NCBI GenBank assembly: GCA_964398055.1
Contig: CAYNLK010000006.1
Location: 1-64,000 of the forward strand
Source of the DNA: CAYNLK01 sp964398055
GTDB taxonomy: Bacteria; Chloroflexota; Anaerolineae; 4572-78; J111
Direction: 5' to 3'
DNA: 64,000 bases
Shown: positions 17,375 through 26,799 of the stretch, one piece after another
How positions within the stretch are numbered: the first letter of the stretch is position 1
How the letters are laid out: the number at the start of each line of letters is the position of its first letter
Program-made: the position numbers and the translations under genes
Notes under the pieces: generated by a model
What the model was told of the DNA's origin: nothing
The model's database searches: none
Seen by the model: only the letters and a program-made list of their open reading frames with translations

Positions 17375-20065
17375 TTATGGGGACCAAACGAAAGTTCTAC
17401 CTTCGCTTTGGCGACTTACCGGTAAATCCAGACTATTGGCCGTAGGAGCACTATGAGCCTTGCGAACAGTAACCCACCAATAAAAACGATCCTGGCCGGC
17501 CCTACCCACCCCGATATCATCTGGATTGAGTTTCAGACTAGTTTCTCGAGTGGCCGTACCCCAATAGGCTGGTTCATCAGCAAAGATATGCATCACGGTC
17601 AGGTCGTAATATTCATCAGTCGCCAGCGAACCGACCGCTTCCCATTCTACATAGACTTCGCTGAATTTTCCGGCAAAAGTGGCATCATTTTCCGGGCTGA
17701 TTAACTTGGGCGGCCCAAATCTTATCCGAACCGGTTCAGGTGTGGCAGGTTCCTCCTGACCGGTTGGCCTGGTGGCAGTGGTTAAGGGGGGTAGTGGGGT
17801 AGCCAAATCGTCCACGCTGGCCTGCTGACCAAACGAGAGTAGCAATTCAGCCCGATGGGTTTGAGCCTCGTTGGGGTCATCTACTCTTAGGGCCAGGGCC
17901 GTCTCATAATCACTCAGCGCGCCCACAAAGTCTCCGGCTTCACGGCGAGCATCTCCCCGGTTGAGGTGAGCGCTGTACAAAAGGTTCCTGGCATTCTTAC
18001 CGGCATAGTCTCGATCGGCCGCAACCAGCGGGGTCAAAGTTTGGATTAAATCGTCATAGTCGTTGTCAGGGGTATTGAGCGCTTCAAGATAGGCGGTTGA
18101 GCGACCTAGCTGATCTCGTAAATCTGTTCGCCGGGGACAGGCGGCTGCGCCGGCTTCAAAATCGGCCAAAGCTGCTCGAACAGTTTCTTCTTCGTCGTCC
18201 GTTGGGCCAATATTGGCCAATTCCTCCAGGCCGCGATTGACCAGGGCATCACAAAAAAGAGCTATGACCAGAGGTTGTTGGTATTGTGAATCTGCCTCTT
18301 TGATCTCAGCCAAATATTCCAGAGCGGCAGACCAATCTCCAAACTCCACTGCGGCCTGGGCCTCAGCCAGAAGCGGAGCCAGAGAGTCTTGAGTGGGGGT
18401 GGGTGTCGCCGTGGGGAAAGGTTCAGGGGTGGGGGTAATGGTCAGCTCCCGTTTCAGGGCGGCGGCATCGGCATAATCTGGGTCTTCTATCAAAATTTGG
18501 TCAAGCAAGGCAACAGCCAGTTGGGGATTATCATTTTCAATCGCCAGTTGCGCCTCCTCATAGAGGGTCTTTAGTTTTTGCTTGAGATTATTGTCCCCCA
18601 CTACCGGAGAATTCGCGGTGCCGAACATAAAAAATAGGACAAAGATAACTAAAATGCCGGCCGCGACCAACCCCCAGCGCCACCAACTATCAAAACCCAT
18701 TGACGCGACTTTTTGGATGAAAGTTGGGTTGGCCTTTTCTTTTGCTTCGGCTAAAAGCTGATCGACCTTTTTGTAATCCGGCGACAATCGCTGCACTTCT
18801 TCCAAAGCTTTTACAGCCAGCTCCCAGCGTTGCGCCTCAAGGTGGGCCTGGCCTTCATGATAAAGCGTAATGATGAGTTGTTCGGCGTTTTCCTTTTCCA
18901 GAGCTTGTTGGGCCTGAACCAGCAACTCCCTGATCTCCGACCGATCTGGTTCAAGTTCAAGGATGCCGTTAAAGCTATTAATGGCTTCTTCCCACCGTTC
19001 GTTTTGTAAGGCCCGTTTGCCGGCATTAAAGAGCGAAGCTACAAAAGATTTCTGCTCGGCTAACATAAGCTTGGCCGAGGCGTCTTTATGGGATGGGACC
19101 AGATTGAGTACCTGATTCAAGAGATCTGAAACTCGCCCCCACTCCTCGGCTTCCATAGCTCGCAAAGCTCGCTGGTACAAACTGTCGGCCATCGCCTGCT
19201 TATTGGGGGGGGTAATGGGCTGGGTGTCGAGCGCGCTATCCGGGATAGGTTCGCCGGCCAGCACCGCGCCAATGGCCCGACGCAGGGCGCTTGGATTGGG
19301 GAACCGATCTTCAGGGCGCTTGGCGACCATTCGTCCCAGTAATCGTTCAATTTCTGCTGGAATATCAGCGTCGGCCAGGTTAAGTGGGGGAGGCTCGCTG
19401 GTGAGATGCTGATTGATAATCGACCAGGGACTCTTGGCATCAAAGGGGATTCGACCACTCAATAGTTCGTATAGGACGATGCCGGAGGAATAAATATCGG
19501 AGCGAGTATCAATCTCCTCGCCCATTGCCTGTTCCGGTGAAACGTAATATGGCGAACCCACAAAACCGGATTGGGTTAATGAGGGCAAGGCAGGGATCCG
19601 GGCAATCCCAAAATCAAGGACTTTCAATAACCCGGAGTCGGTCAGCATCATATTTTGCGGTTTGATATCTCTATGGACGACGCCGTAGAGGTGGGCGTGC
19701 TCCAGTGCGGTGGCCAACTGATCCACAATTTCGAGCGCTTCTCGCCAGGCAAAAGGTCCTTTTTCCTCCAGCGTTTCGCGCAAATCTTTGCCATCAATGA
19801 ATTCCATAACCAGGTAATGAATATCCCGATCGGCCCCGTAATCTAACACGGGTACAATGTGCGGATCGGTCAACATACTGGCCAGCTTGGCTTCGCGATT
19901 GAAACGCTGAATATAGGCTAAATCCTCACCAAATTGGGGGTATAGAACTTTAACGGCAACCAGATTATTTTCTTTGATATCTTCGGCCAGGTAGACCCAG
20001 GCCATGCCCCCGCTGCCAACTTCGCGCAGAACTCTATAGCGGTTGCCAAGGATTTTCCCGATCAA
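17375..20065 (-). CDS. PknB-like Ser/Thr kinase with TPR repeats
   Basis: About 896 residues from TTG 20065, chosen because AGGAG lies 6 nt upstream and the protein then begins MIGKILGNRYRVL, as PknB kinases usually do. The longer frame to GTG 20140 would begin at or before the predicted transcription start. The kinase domain has GSGGMAWVY, Lys39, HRDIKPQN (131-138) and DFG (151-153). Two groups of TPR-like repeats lie on either side of a membrane span (WGLVAAGILVIFVLFFMF, about residue 460-480). The C-terminal ~110 residues form a domain beginning FGPPKLISPENDATF, common in Chloroflexota extracellular proteins. It is a receptor-type kinase whose sensing part is probably the external TPR and C-terminal domain. 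Confidence 0.9.
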   Translation of the reverse strand: MIGKILGNRYRVLREVGSGGMAWVYLAEDIKENNLVAVKVLYPQFGEDLAYIQRFNREAKLASMLTDPHIVPVLDYGADRDIHYLVMEFIDGKDLRETLEEKGPFAWREALEIVDQLATALEHAHLYGVVHRDIKPQNMMLTDSGLLKVLDFGIARIPALPSLTQSGFVGSPYYVSPEQAMGEEIDTRSDIYSSGIVLYELLSGRIPFDAKSPWSIINQHLTSEPPPLNLADADIPAEIERLLGRMVAKRPEDRFPNPSALRRAIGAVLAGEPIPDSALDTQPITPPNKQAMADSLYQRALRAMEAEEWGRVSDLLNQVLNLVPSHKDASAKLMLAEQKSFVASLFNAGKRALQNERWEEAINSFNGILELEPDRSEIRELLVQAQQALEKENAEQLIITLYHEGQAHLEAQRWELAVKALEEVQRLSPDYKKVDQLLAEAKEKANPTFIQKVASMGFDSWWRWGLVAAGILVIFVLFFMFGTANSPVVGDNNLKQKLKTLYEEAQLAIENDNPQLAVALLDQILIEDPDYADAAALKRELTITPTPEPFPTATPTPTQDSLAPLLAEAQAAVEFGDWSAALEYLAEIKEADSQYQQPLVIALFCDALVNRGLEELANIGPTDDEEETVRAALADFEAGAAACPRRTDLRDQLGRSTAYLEALNTPDNDYDDLIQTLTPLVAADRDYAGKNARNLLYSAHLNRGDARREAGDFVGALSDYETALALRVDDPNEAQTHRAELLLSFGQQASVDDLATPLPPLTTATRPTGQEEPATPEPVRIRFGPPKLISPENDATFAGKFSEVYVEWEAVGSLATDEYYDLTVMHIFADEPAYWGTATRETSLKLNPDDIGVGRAGQDRFYWWVTVRKAHSAPTANSLDLPVSRQSEGRTFVWSP

Positions 20066-20144
20066 GGTGTACTCCTGCACCACGCGGTACGACAACTGTT
20101 TGGCTGCTTCAGTAGCAGAATGCCTAAAAGATACGCTCACGGGG

Positions 20145-20174
20145 ATTATACCTTAACTTGATGTATTAAGCCAA
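20145..20174 (-). promoter_or_regulatory. Promoter of the TPR kinase gene
   Basis: Reading the minus strand, TTGGCT (20174-20169), an 18-nt spacer and TATAAT (20150-20145) form a promoter. The predicted start is near 20138, leaving a leader of about 73 nt to TTG 20065. A start at GTG 20140 would be incompatible with this promoter. Confidence 0.55.
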
Positions 20175-20285
20175 GCGCAAAAAGCACATCTATTGATTCT
20201 CGCAACAGAGCATAAACCCACTATAACTATATCATTGTTTTTCAAACCTTATGATTACAAGTTAGTTACAAATAAGGCCATTAGA

Positions 20286-21302
20286 TCAATTTGCCGCCGG
20301 AGATTGGTTTTGTTGGCGCCAATGGAGTTCCGGTTGCGTAGCTAAGCGAGCCAAACGCCATTTCCACCCCACCGGATATCCGATCATTTTGGCGATATCT
20401 CCGCTCACCCTGATGAGCGGTACCCAGCCGATGGCCTGTAACTTCTCAAAGCCGGAGAGTGATGTCCACAGCCCGGGCAAGCGGCGGTAGGGTGTATAAA
20501 ACAAGCCCACCGATCCCAGGATAGCCCCGCCCAGCCACCACCACGGCGAGACAACCAACCCTAAAACCAGTATCAAAGGCAGCGCCGCCAGATAGGTGAG
20601 ATAGCGGATGGCGTGTCGCCTACGCCAGAGATCGGCTTTGCCATCGCCGCGGGCATAGCGGTAATACTGCTTGAAAAAATCGCCCAGATTGCTGCGGGGC
20701 CGAAAATAGACAATTGCCTCGGGCGCAAACGCGAATGGACCGGCTATGTGGCGCAGTCGAAAATCAAAAATGAGATCCTCACAATAATCCAGCCACTCCG
20801 GGTAGCGACCGGCTGCTGCCCAACTTGATTTCAGAAAGGCCACGGAGCGGCTGCTGGGCAAGAAACTGGCCGGGTTCAGCTCCGACACGCGAGGCAAGAC
20901 TGTGGCACCCATAGCCACCTCAAACGCTGTTTGGGCATCGGGGACAAAGAAGCCGCTGGCTACCTGCACGGACGGATCGTTTTGAAATGGCTTCAGCAGT
21001 TCCGCCAACCAATCTCTATCCAGCCGGACGCCGGCATCGGTGCTGGCAATGATGGGACCGGCCGCGGCCGCGATGGCCAGGTTGCGACCCCGGCTGATGT
21101 TTGCCCCCGGCGCGACCAGCACTTTCAACGGTAATTGGTGTTCAACGGCAAAATTCTCCAGGATAGCTACGGTGTCGTCAGACGAACCGCCATCAACAAA
21201 AATGATCTCATCGGCTGGCCGACTCTGTTCGGCCAGAGAATCGAGTAATTTCTTAATAGCCTGACCTTCATTGAGGACCGTGCAAATGACGGAGACTTTC
21301 AT
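20286..21302 (-). CDS. Family 2 glycosyltransferase with C-terminal membrane region
   Basis: The 338-residue protein starts with a typical GT2 fold: MKVSVICTVLNEGQAIKKLL, then the nucleotide-sugar segment ADEIIFVDGGSSDDT and a GRNLAIAAAAGPIIASTDAG region with the DxD-like Asp. The C-terminal third has hydrophobic segments (LTYLAALPLILVLGLVVSPW) that anchor it in the membrane. Such enzymes add sugars to lipid-linked or surface glycans on the cytoplasmic face. The gene is alone on the minus strand, with a divergent SH3-domain gene upstream. Donor and acceptor are unknown. Confidence 0.87.
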   Translation of the reverse strand: MKVSVICTVLNEGQAIKKLLDSLAEQSRPADEIIFVDGGSSDDTVAILENFAVEHQLPLKVLVAPGANISRGRNLAIAAAAGPIIASTDAGVRLDRDWLAELLKPFQNDPSVQVASGFFVPDAQTAFEVAMGATVLPRVSELNPASFLPSSRSVAFLKSSWAAAGRYPEWLDYCEDLIFDFRLRHIAGPFAFAPEAIVYFRPRSNLGDFFKQYYRYARGDGKADLWRRRHAIRYLTYLAALPLILVLGLVVSPWWWLGGAILGSVGLFYTPYRRLPGLWTSLSGFEKLQAIGWVPLIRVSGDIAKMIGYPVGWKWRLARLATQPELHWRQQNQSPAAN

Positions 21303-21351
21303 AGCTCAACCTTAAAATAGTTATTTACATAACATTTAACTTGACGTAATG

Positions 21352-21381
21352 TTGCATCGCTACCGGGTTATATGGTATAAT
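21352..21381 (+). promoter_or_regulatory. Promoter for the SH3-domain gene
   Basis: TTGCAT (21352-21357), an 18-nt spacer and an extended -10 TGGTATAAT (TATAAT at 21376-21381) lie 66 nt before the start codon at 21448. A TTGACG also occurs at 21341 but with poor spacing. Confidence 0.6.
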
Positions 21382-21447
21382 AAAGTTGACGTTCGCGAAA
21401 GCCGTCACGGGCCTGGGAACCGTTTGGTTTGAGGGAGTCGGAAGTCG

Positions 21448-22422
21448 ATGAAACCTCGATTTTGGAGTTTAGCCATAGTTTTGATATTGATCAACTATGT
21501 CGTCTTCGCCTCGCTTTTTTCTCGTCTACTCGATACTGATTTCAACCTGGTCTATGCGACGCGCACACCCGTGCCGACGTTTACCCCAGCCCCGGCCCAA
21601 CCCTTTGTCATCATCCCGACGCCGACACCGTTTACACCCGTACCAACCCCAACCGCTACCCTGGTCGTCCACAACTCTGACTTTGAGGCCAGTAATTCGC
21701 CGGTTCCACCATTAGAGCAGACCCAGGCCGAGGCTCAAGCGGCCTCCGGCCCCCAGCTTGTGGCGCCCGGCGCGGTCAATATCCGTTCCGGTCCTGGCCT
21801 CAACTATGCCGTGATTGGCGCCCTGAATGCTGACACGGTTGTGCCCATCGTCGGACGCAATGCCAACGCCTCCTGGTGGCAGATCAGCCTCACCGGTGAC
21901 GAAACCGGCTGGGTCTCTAACTCGGTTGTGCGCGCCAGCAATACCGAGGCTGTGCCGGTGACTCAGTCCCCCGCCGCGCCGGTCGCGGTCCAGGCTGAAC
22001 CTCAACCGCAACCGGCCAGCAGCAGTTCACCCCCGCAACCGGAACAGTCTAAATACCAGTATGAACCTACGGGCTGGTACGACGACACCAATTACGGTCT
22101 CACCCGTTTCTTGGGCGATATCAAGGATGCTGACGGTAACCCGGTCAACGGCGTGTTTGTGGAAGCCAGGTGCGGCACGTATGCCACCATCTCTTATCCC
22201 TCCGGTCCGGTGGGTTGGGGTGGTTTTGGCGAGAGTAGCGACTGGCCGGCCGGTTTTTACGATATTACTATTGACACCAAACCCGTGCCGTGTATCTGGA
22301 CCTTAACCATTGTGGAGACCGATGACCGCAAAACCGTCAAAGCCCGGTTGTCGGAAGCCGTGCCGGTCGAAGTCACCCAGGATAAGTCGATCATTACCGC
22401 CAACTGGCGCAAGAACTGGTAG
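21448..22422 (+). CDS. Secreted or membrane-anchored bacterial SH3 domain protein
   Basis: The 324-residue protein has an N-terminal membrane anchor (FWSLAIVLILINYVVFA, about 5-22) and a Thr-Pro linker (TPTPFTPVPTPTAT). A bacterial SH3 domain lies at about residues 108-170 and contains VNIRSGPGLNYAVIG and TGWVSNSVV. After a Pro/Gln linker, the C-terminal ~120 residues form a domain beginning GWYDDTNYGLTRFLGDIKDA, with a beta-sandwich-like pattern (GNPVNGVFVEARCG) resembling carboxypeptidase-regulatory-like folds. SH3b domains often bind cell-wall peptides. The gene converges on the GT39-like gene with 2 nt between them and has its own promoter. The exact role is unknown. Confidence 0.82.
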   Translation: MKPRFWSLAIVLILINYVVFASLFSRLLDTDFNLVYATRTPVPTFTPAPAQPFVIIPTPTPFTPVPTPTATLVVHNSDFEASNSPVPPLEQTQAEAQAASGPQLVAPGAVNIRSGPGLNYAVIGALNADTVVPIVGRNANASWWQISLTGDETGWVSNSVVRASNTEAVPVTQSPAAPVAVQAEPQPQPASSSSPPQPEQSKYQYEPTGWYDDTNYGLTRFLGDIKDADGNPVNGVFVEARCGTYATISYPSGPVGWGGFGESSDWPAGFYDITIDTKPVPCIWTLTIVETDDRKTVKARLSEAVPVEVTQDKSIITANWRKNW

Positions 22423-22424
22423 TT

Positions 22425-24974
22425 TTATTCTACTCTGAAGGGCCGGGTAAAGGCCATCACCGGTTGTCCCCCGTTTTGTTGAACCCCCAGGGTCAGGGCC
22501 AGGCGATAGACGCCTGGCCCTAAATCATTCAGGCCCAGATCATATTGGGCCCGCACAATCTCGCCCGGTTGCCAGCTTTTGATCGGGTAAGCTGTGCCTG
22601 CCGCCGGCCGGCTGAACGATAGTAACGCTTCGTTGTCACTCGCCCTAATTACCTGGATCCCCAGCTCATCTTCCAGGCGGCTGATCGGCCGGTTGACCTG
22701 CCAATATGCTACCAGGTGCAGGGGGTCGCCCGGCCGTAGTGGCGTCTCCGGGTCGGAGCGATGGCCCAACTTGGAGAGGTCGTACCCCAGCAGGGTCAAC
22801 TCCTCCAATAGCGGCGTATTGAGCCACGTTTGCACCCTGAAGGCTTCCGGCGGCAGCGGCGTCGCCGGAGGGACCACGGCAACTTCGGCCAGTTCAATAA
22901 AATCCCCGGTCGACTCTCCGCCGGTTGTATCTCCGGAGAATACCGGCAAACGTTGGCCGGTTTCACTCTGGTATAGACCAACGATCAGCCGATGCCGGCC
23001 CGGCGGCGTGCCCGGTTCGATAAAAACGCCATGCCGGTCGATCACCGGCTCGCCGGGCGGCCAGGCGGTGGTCGGCAGCAGCGGTTGGGCATCGCGTTGG
23101 CCCACCAGGTGATTGGCCGGGTCGAGTAGCTGCACAAAAACGGTGTAGTTCTCCGGCAAGGGCGAGCCGGTCGCCCAGGTGAGAGCGATTTGCAAGATAT
23201 CGCCCGGCGCAATCTTGGAGGTGGAGAGGGCGTAGCCGGTCAACCTGATCTGTTGCCCCAGTTGGTACTCAAGCGGAGTGAAAGCCAGCTTGCTGTTTGA
23301 AATAGGTGTGGCATAGCTGACCAGCCGGACATTGCCGTACCACTGGTCGGTAGCCTTGTAGAGATGGCTGTTCAGCCAACCTTCAATCAAGCCGTTGGGG
23401 TCGGCCTGCTGCGTGGCCCAATAGACGGCGTAGACATTGCCTCCCCTGGCCTCAATTTGAGCCAGTTCCGCCACCGTGGCGCCTTCATCCAAAGGGCGCT
23501 GGCGCGGCAGCGGAAAAACCGGCGCTTCCGGCGCTGACGTGCGCTCGTAGTAGTAGTTGAACACGTCCTGTTGGCCTTCGGCGTTCAAGATGACGGCATC
23601 AGCCGGACCGCCTACGGCTTGAATAAAATTGGCGATAGCCCGGTAGTTGTCGCGGGCATAGCGCGGATCGGTATAGTAGTGATAAAGCGAGATGATCGAG
23701 CCGGTGACTACGGCGGCCAGCAGCACGCCGCCCACCAAATAGCCGGGAACGGTAGGCTGAGGGGAGTGGGCGGCGGCCTGCGGGGAGGGAGAGTTGATTT
23801 TTTGGTTCGCTATTTTGCAGGGATTGCTGATCGAGCCGGTTAGCCATTCGATAACTAAAGCCAGTATAAGGGCCAGGGGCGGACTGGCGACCAGTAGAAA
23901 TTTGAGAAAAGCCGGGCTGAAGAGGATGGCGGTCAGCAGAACCGGTAGTAAAAACCAAAGCCACAGCAGGCTGACAGGGAGTGGGGAGCGGAGAGCGGAG
24001 AGTGGGGAGCGGAGGGCGAGAAGCGAATCCAGATTCTTTGTCAAACTCAGCCACAGAGTGGCCAACAGAGTCAGCCCTACGATGCTGAGGGCCAGAATGC
24101 CTGTTTCAAACGGCCAGGAGTGGCCCAACAAGAGCGTGATCGAAATTGTCTCCAGCCTGGTCAGCCACAAGCCGGTCTGTTCGGTCGAGGGCCAGGTGGT
24201 CAGTTGTCGCCAGGCGGTTGGCAGCCAGGGCAGGTAAAACAACAGGGGGATAATTTGGAGGGTGAGCCAGTGAAACAGTGAGGAATGATGAGTTTTGAGT
24301 TTTGAGTTTTGAATGGTGAGTTGGGGCGGATGGGTATGGCGGTTCTGCCAGAAGTAGATCAGGGTGGCCAGATTGACGGCTAGGAGGATGAGGGGGTAGG
24401 CGTAGTGGGTGTAGAAGCCGGCGGTAACGGTTAGAACATAAATCAGGCCGGTCCTGAGATGTCGCTTGTCGGCTGAATAATCGTTGAAAATGTGGAGGGC
24501 TGTCAACACGGTCAGGCTGCTCAACACTGCCAGCAGTATATACATGCGGGCTTCTTGAGAATAGTAGATTTGCAGCGGCGAGAAAGCGGCGATGAAAGCG
24601 GCCATCAGGCCAGTGGGTCGGCGGAATAGTTGCTCGCCCAGCGCCCAGATCAAATAGACCAGCAAAATCCCCAAAACGACCGACAGGGAGCGCAGCCCGA
24701 TTTCACTCTCGCCAAAAATGGAGACCCAGATTTTGAGCAGCCAGTAATACAAGGGGGGGTGAATATCAAAGGCTGTCCGGCGGGCAATCTCGGCCAAGCT
24801 GCGCCGGGCCAGGGCCACACTGTTACCCTCATCGGCCCAGAGGGATTGGCCGGACAGGTGGTAGAAGCGTAGCCCCGCCGCCAGCAGCAGGATGAGCGCA
24901 GCCGCCGGAGCGTGGACCAAGCTGCTCACGGGCAGGCGGCTGGTGGGAAGCGCAGCTTGGGTTCGTGTTGCCAT
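22425..24974 (-). CDS. GT39-like (ArnT/PMT-type) membrane glycosyltransferase
   Basis: The 849-residue protein has an N-terminal multi-span region (residues about 20-450) with the family signature SGQSLWADEGNSVALA and FDIHPPLYYWLLKI. The acidic residues of the first loop (ADE) match the catalytic site of polyprenyl-phosphate-dependent glycosyltransferases, and YYSQEARMYIL follows. The C-terminal half is an extracytoplasmic beta-rich region with repeated domains (LRPGDPLHLVAYWQVNRP). The enzyme should move a sugar from a lipid carrier to a protein, lipid or glycan outside the membrane. Two membrane-domain loops contain in-frame heptanucleotide tandem repeats (24290-24310 and 23977-24025), which is unusual for a gene of this kind. 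The gene ends 2 nt from the convergent SH3 gene and starts 4 nt after the upstream glycosidase gene. Confidence 0.83.
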   Translation of the reverse strand: MATRTQAALPTSRLPVSSLVHAPAAALILLLAAGLRFYHLSGQSLWADEGNSVALARRSLAEIARRTAFDIHPPLYYWLLKIWVSIFGESEIGLRSLSVVLGILLVYLIWALGEQLFRRPTGLMAAFIAAFSPLQIYYSQEARMYILLAVLSSLTVLTALHIFNDYSADKRHLRTGLIYVLTVTAGFYTHYAYPLILLAVNLATLIYFWQNRHTHPPQLTIQNSKLKTHHSSLFHWLTLQIIPLLFYLPWLPTAWRQLTTWPSTEQTGLWLTRLETISITLLLGHSWPFETGILALSIVGLTLLATLWLSLTKNLDSLLALRSPLSALRSPLPVSLLWLWFLLPVLLTAILFSPAFLKFLLVASPPLALILALVIEWLTGSISNPCKIANQKINSPSPQAAAHSPQPTVPGYLVGGVLLAAVVTGSIISLYHYYTDPRYARDNYRAIANFIQAVGGPADAVILNAEGQQDVFNYYYERTSAPEAPVFPLPRQRPLDEGATVAELAQIEARGGNVYAVYWATQQADPNGLIEGWLNSHLYKATDQWYGNVRLVSYATPISNSKLAFTPLEYQLGQQIRLTGYALSTSKIAPGDILQIALTWATGSPLPENYTVFVQLLDPANHLVGQRDAQPLLPTTAWPPGEPVIDRHGVFIEPGTPPGRHRLIVGLYQSETGQRLPVFSGDTTGGESTGDFIELAEVAVVPPATPLPPEAFRVQTWLNTPLLEELTLLGYDLSKLGHRSDPETPLRPGDPLHLVAYWQVNRPISRLEDELGIQVIRASDNEALLSFSRPAAGTAYPIKSWQPGEIVRAQYDLGLNDLGPGVYRLALTLGVQQNGGQPVMAFTRPFRVE
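23977..24025. repeat. Heptanucleotide tandem repeat inside the GT39-like gene
   Basis: Seven consecutive 7-nt units are readable: GGGAGTG, GGGAGCG, GAGAGCG, GAGAGTG, GGGAGCG, GAGGGCG, AGAAGCG. The tract is transcribed as coding sequence and encodes repeated ALRSPL units on the minus strand. Seven units make 49 nt, so the reading frame depends on neighbouring bases. Confidence 0.85.
24290..24310. repeat. GAGTTTT heptamer repeated three times inside the GT39-like gene
   Basis: GAGTTTT occurs three times in exact succession and is followed by degenerate GAATGGT and GAGTTGG units. It encodes a polar stretch (QNSKLKTHHSS) in a loop between membrane spans. Confidence 0.85.
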
Positions 24975-24978
24975 CTGC

Positions 24979-26745
24979 TTATGCTCTAGCCCGTCGCCGC
25001 CGCCAGACCCATACCGCGACCACGGCGACCAGCGCGGCCAGGGTCAGGCCGGCTCGTTGGAACAAATTGGAATTATCTTCAACGATGTAGCCATCGATGA
25101 TGACAGGACCGGCGACGACCTCAAGCTCAATCCGGTGTGGTTCCGGAGACAAACCGCGGGCCAGGGTGAGGGGCGGGTCTGGCCTGGCCTGGTTTAGACT
25201 GGTTTCCACCGGCTCGTTCTGATCGATTTGCCAGCGCAGCCGGCCGTTACCCATAGCCGCCAGATTCAGGCTGGTCCCGGCAAAGGTGAAACTAACGCGG
25301 TCGCCCGGTTGGCCGGCCAAAGCGTCGCCAAAGGTGGCGGCCGGCTGCTTGATTGGCTGCCAGGCTCCCTGATAGGCAATGGCCCAATGGCCAGCCTGAT
25401 GCCAGCCGGGATAGATTACCGGCGGGGTTTGGGTGTGAGTTTTGATCGCTTCGTAAACCGGCAGCGGCGTAAAATCCGGCTCGACCATCCGAAAATAGTA
25501 CTGGGGATTGCCGGCCCGTTCCCGGTCATCGGCCTGTTTGAAAAACCAATAAAAGCCGACGCCCAGCCAGGGCCACTCCGCTTCAAGGCGTTGGTAAGCC
25601 AGGGCGGCATAGCGAGCCTGTTGCTCCAGGGTAACTTGCCCGTAAATCGGCGGGATGCCGCTCTCCGGCGGGACGGCATTCCAGCCCAACTCGCTCAGCC
25701 AGATCGGCTTATGAGCATCGCCGTTGCGGACCATCACCTCGCGCACATACAGCGGTCGGGAGAAATTGAGGACGCGCGGCTGCATGCGCCGGTCGGTGGG
25801 ACCGCTCCACAAGCCGTAGCCCTGCATCGCCAGCACATCAAAATAAGGCGCCGCGCCGGCGTCGTACATCTGCTGCAAAAAGAGCACGTCGCTCAGGCCG
25901 CCGGGGCTGGTAGGCCAGCCGTTGGCATCGTAGCGTCGCTGCCGGTCCAGCTCGATGGTGGCGGCCAGAGCGCCCATCACCACAATCGCCTCTGGATCGA
26001 CTTTTTTGACCCGATTGTAGCCTTCTTTGAGCAGGTCAGTATACGCTTCGGCGCTAATGGGATATTCGCCCCACTCCGGGTAGATGTTCGGCTCGTTCCA
26101 GATTTGGTAGGCCGGGATGCGGCCCTTATAGCGGCTGACCACCGCCTCGACAAAATCGCCGTAGTCGGTCAGGTCATCGGGCGGGGCAAAGGCGCCAACG
26201 GTGTTAGTTAGCGCCCGCGTCCAGGCCGGCGGGTTGCTGAGCCGGGCCATAATGTTAATATCGTACGTTTCGGCCAGCTCGACGATCTGGTCATACTTGG
26301 TCCAGGCCGACCGGGCCGGTTCATGGCGGCGGTCCTCAAAATCTCCTTTGCCGTGGATTTCTATATCTTCCCAGGTGAACTCCTGGCGGATCCATTTGAA
26401 GCCGGCCGCGGCAATCAAGCGCATAGCCTCTGCCCGCTTCTCCGGTTCCACTTCATTCTGCAAAAAGGTGTTGACGCCATACGGGTTGACATCGGCAAAC
26501 TGCACCGGCACATCGTCGGCGGTGTACGGCCGCGGTTGGAGGCGGGTGAGACCATATTGGATGGCGCCGGAAATTTGGGGCAAGCCGGCCTCTTCGCCGG
26601 TGAGCTTGAAGAGACCGGTCTGAATCCGGTCGCGGAATAAGTAGACACCTCCGCCTAGCAGGAGCAGGACCAAAACTGCAACGGTCAGGCTTCTCAATTT
26701 GGCTGGTGATTTCCATCGATCCATAGTGGAAAAATTGTACTGCAA
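24979..26745 (-). CDS. Membrane-anchored glycoside hydrolase-like protein (clan A fold)
   Basis: The 588-residue protein has an N-terminal signal-anchor (LRSLTVAVLVLLLLGGGVYLF) and a C-terminal membrane span (GLTLAALVAVVAVWVWRRRR), so the main domain faces outward. The catalytic domain resembles GH5/GH39-type TIM barrels. The acid/base motif IWNEPNIYPEW has its Glu near residue 217, and a nucleophile candidate sits in PIWLSELGWNAVP near residue 352. A beta-sandwich of about 120 residues (DRVSFTFAGTSLNLAAMG) follows the barrel. It probably cleaves or remodels a surface glycan. The neighbouring GT39-like gene starts 4 nt after its stop, so the two may make and trim the same polymer. The substrate is unknown. 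Confidence 0.8.
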   Translation of the reverse strand: MQYNFSTMDRWKSPAKLRSLTVAVLVLLLLGGGVYLFRDRIQTGLFKLTGEEAGLPQISGAIQYGLTRLQPRPYTADDVPVQFADVNPYGVNTFLQNEVEPEKRAEAMRLIAAAGFKWIRQEFTWEDIEIHGKGDFEDRRHEPARSAWTKYDQIVELAETYDINIMARLSNPPAWTRALTNTVGAFAPPDDLTDYGDFVEAVVSRYKGRIPAYQIWNEPNIYPEWGEYPISAEAYTDLLKEGYNRVKKVDPEAIVVMGALAATIELDRQRRYDANGWPTSPGGLSDVLFLQQMYDAGAAPYFDVLAMQGYGLWSGPTDRRMQPRVLNFSRPLYVREVMVRNGDAHKPIWLSELGWNAVPPESGIPPIYGQVTLEQQARYAALAYQRLEAEWPWLGVGFYWFFKQADDRERAGNPQYYFRMVEPDFTPLPVYEAIKTHTQTPPVIYPGWHQAGHWAIAYQGAWQPIKQPAATFGDALAGQPGDRVSFTFAGTSLNLAAMGNGRLRWQIDQNEPVETSLNQARPDPPLTLARGLSPEPHRIELEVVAGPVIIDGYIVEDNSNLFQRAGLTLAALVAVVAVWVWRRRRARA

Positions 26746-26799
26746 GGAGAAAGGAGGGGCAAACGATACGCGTGGGGCAATGCGGAGAATTGGGCCGAG

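Noticed and set aside
25228..26211. 327-codon open frame on the plus strand
   Set aside because: It is antisense to the glycoside-hydrolase-like gene, which has catalytic motifs and membrane anchors.
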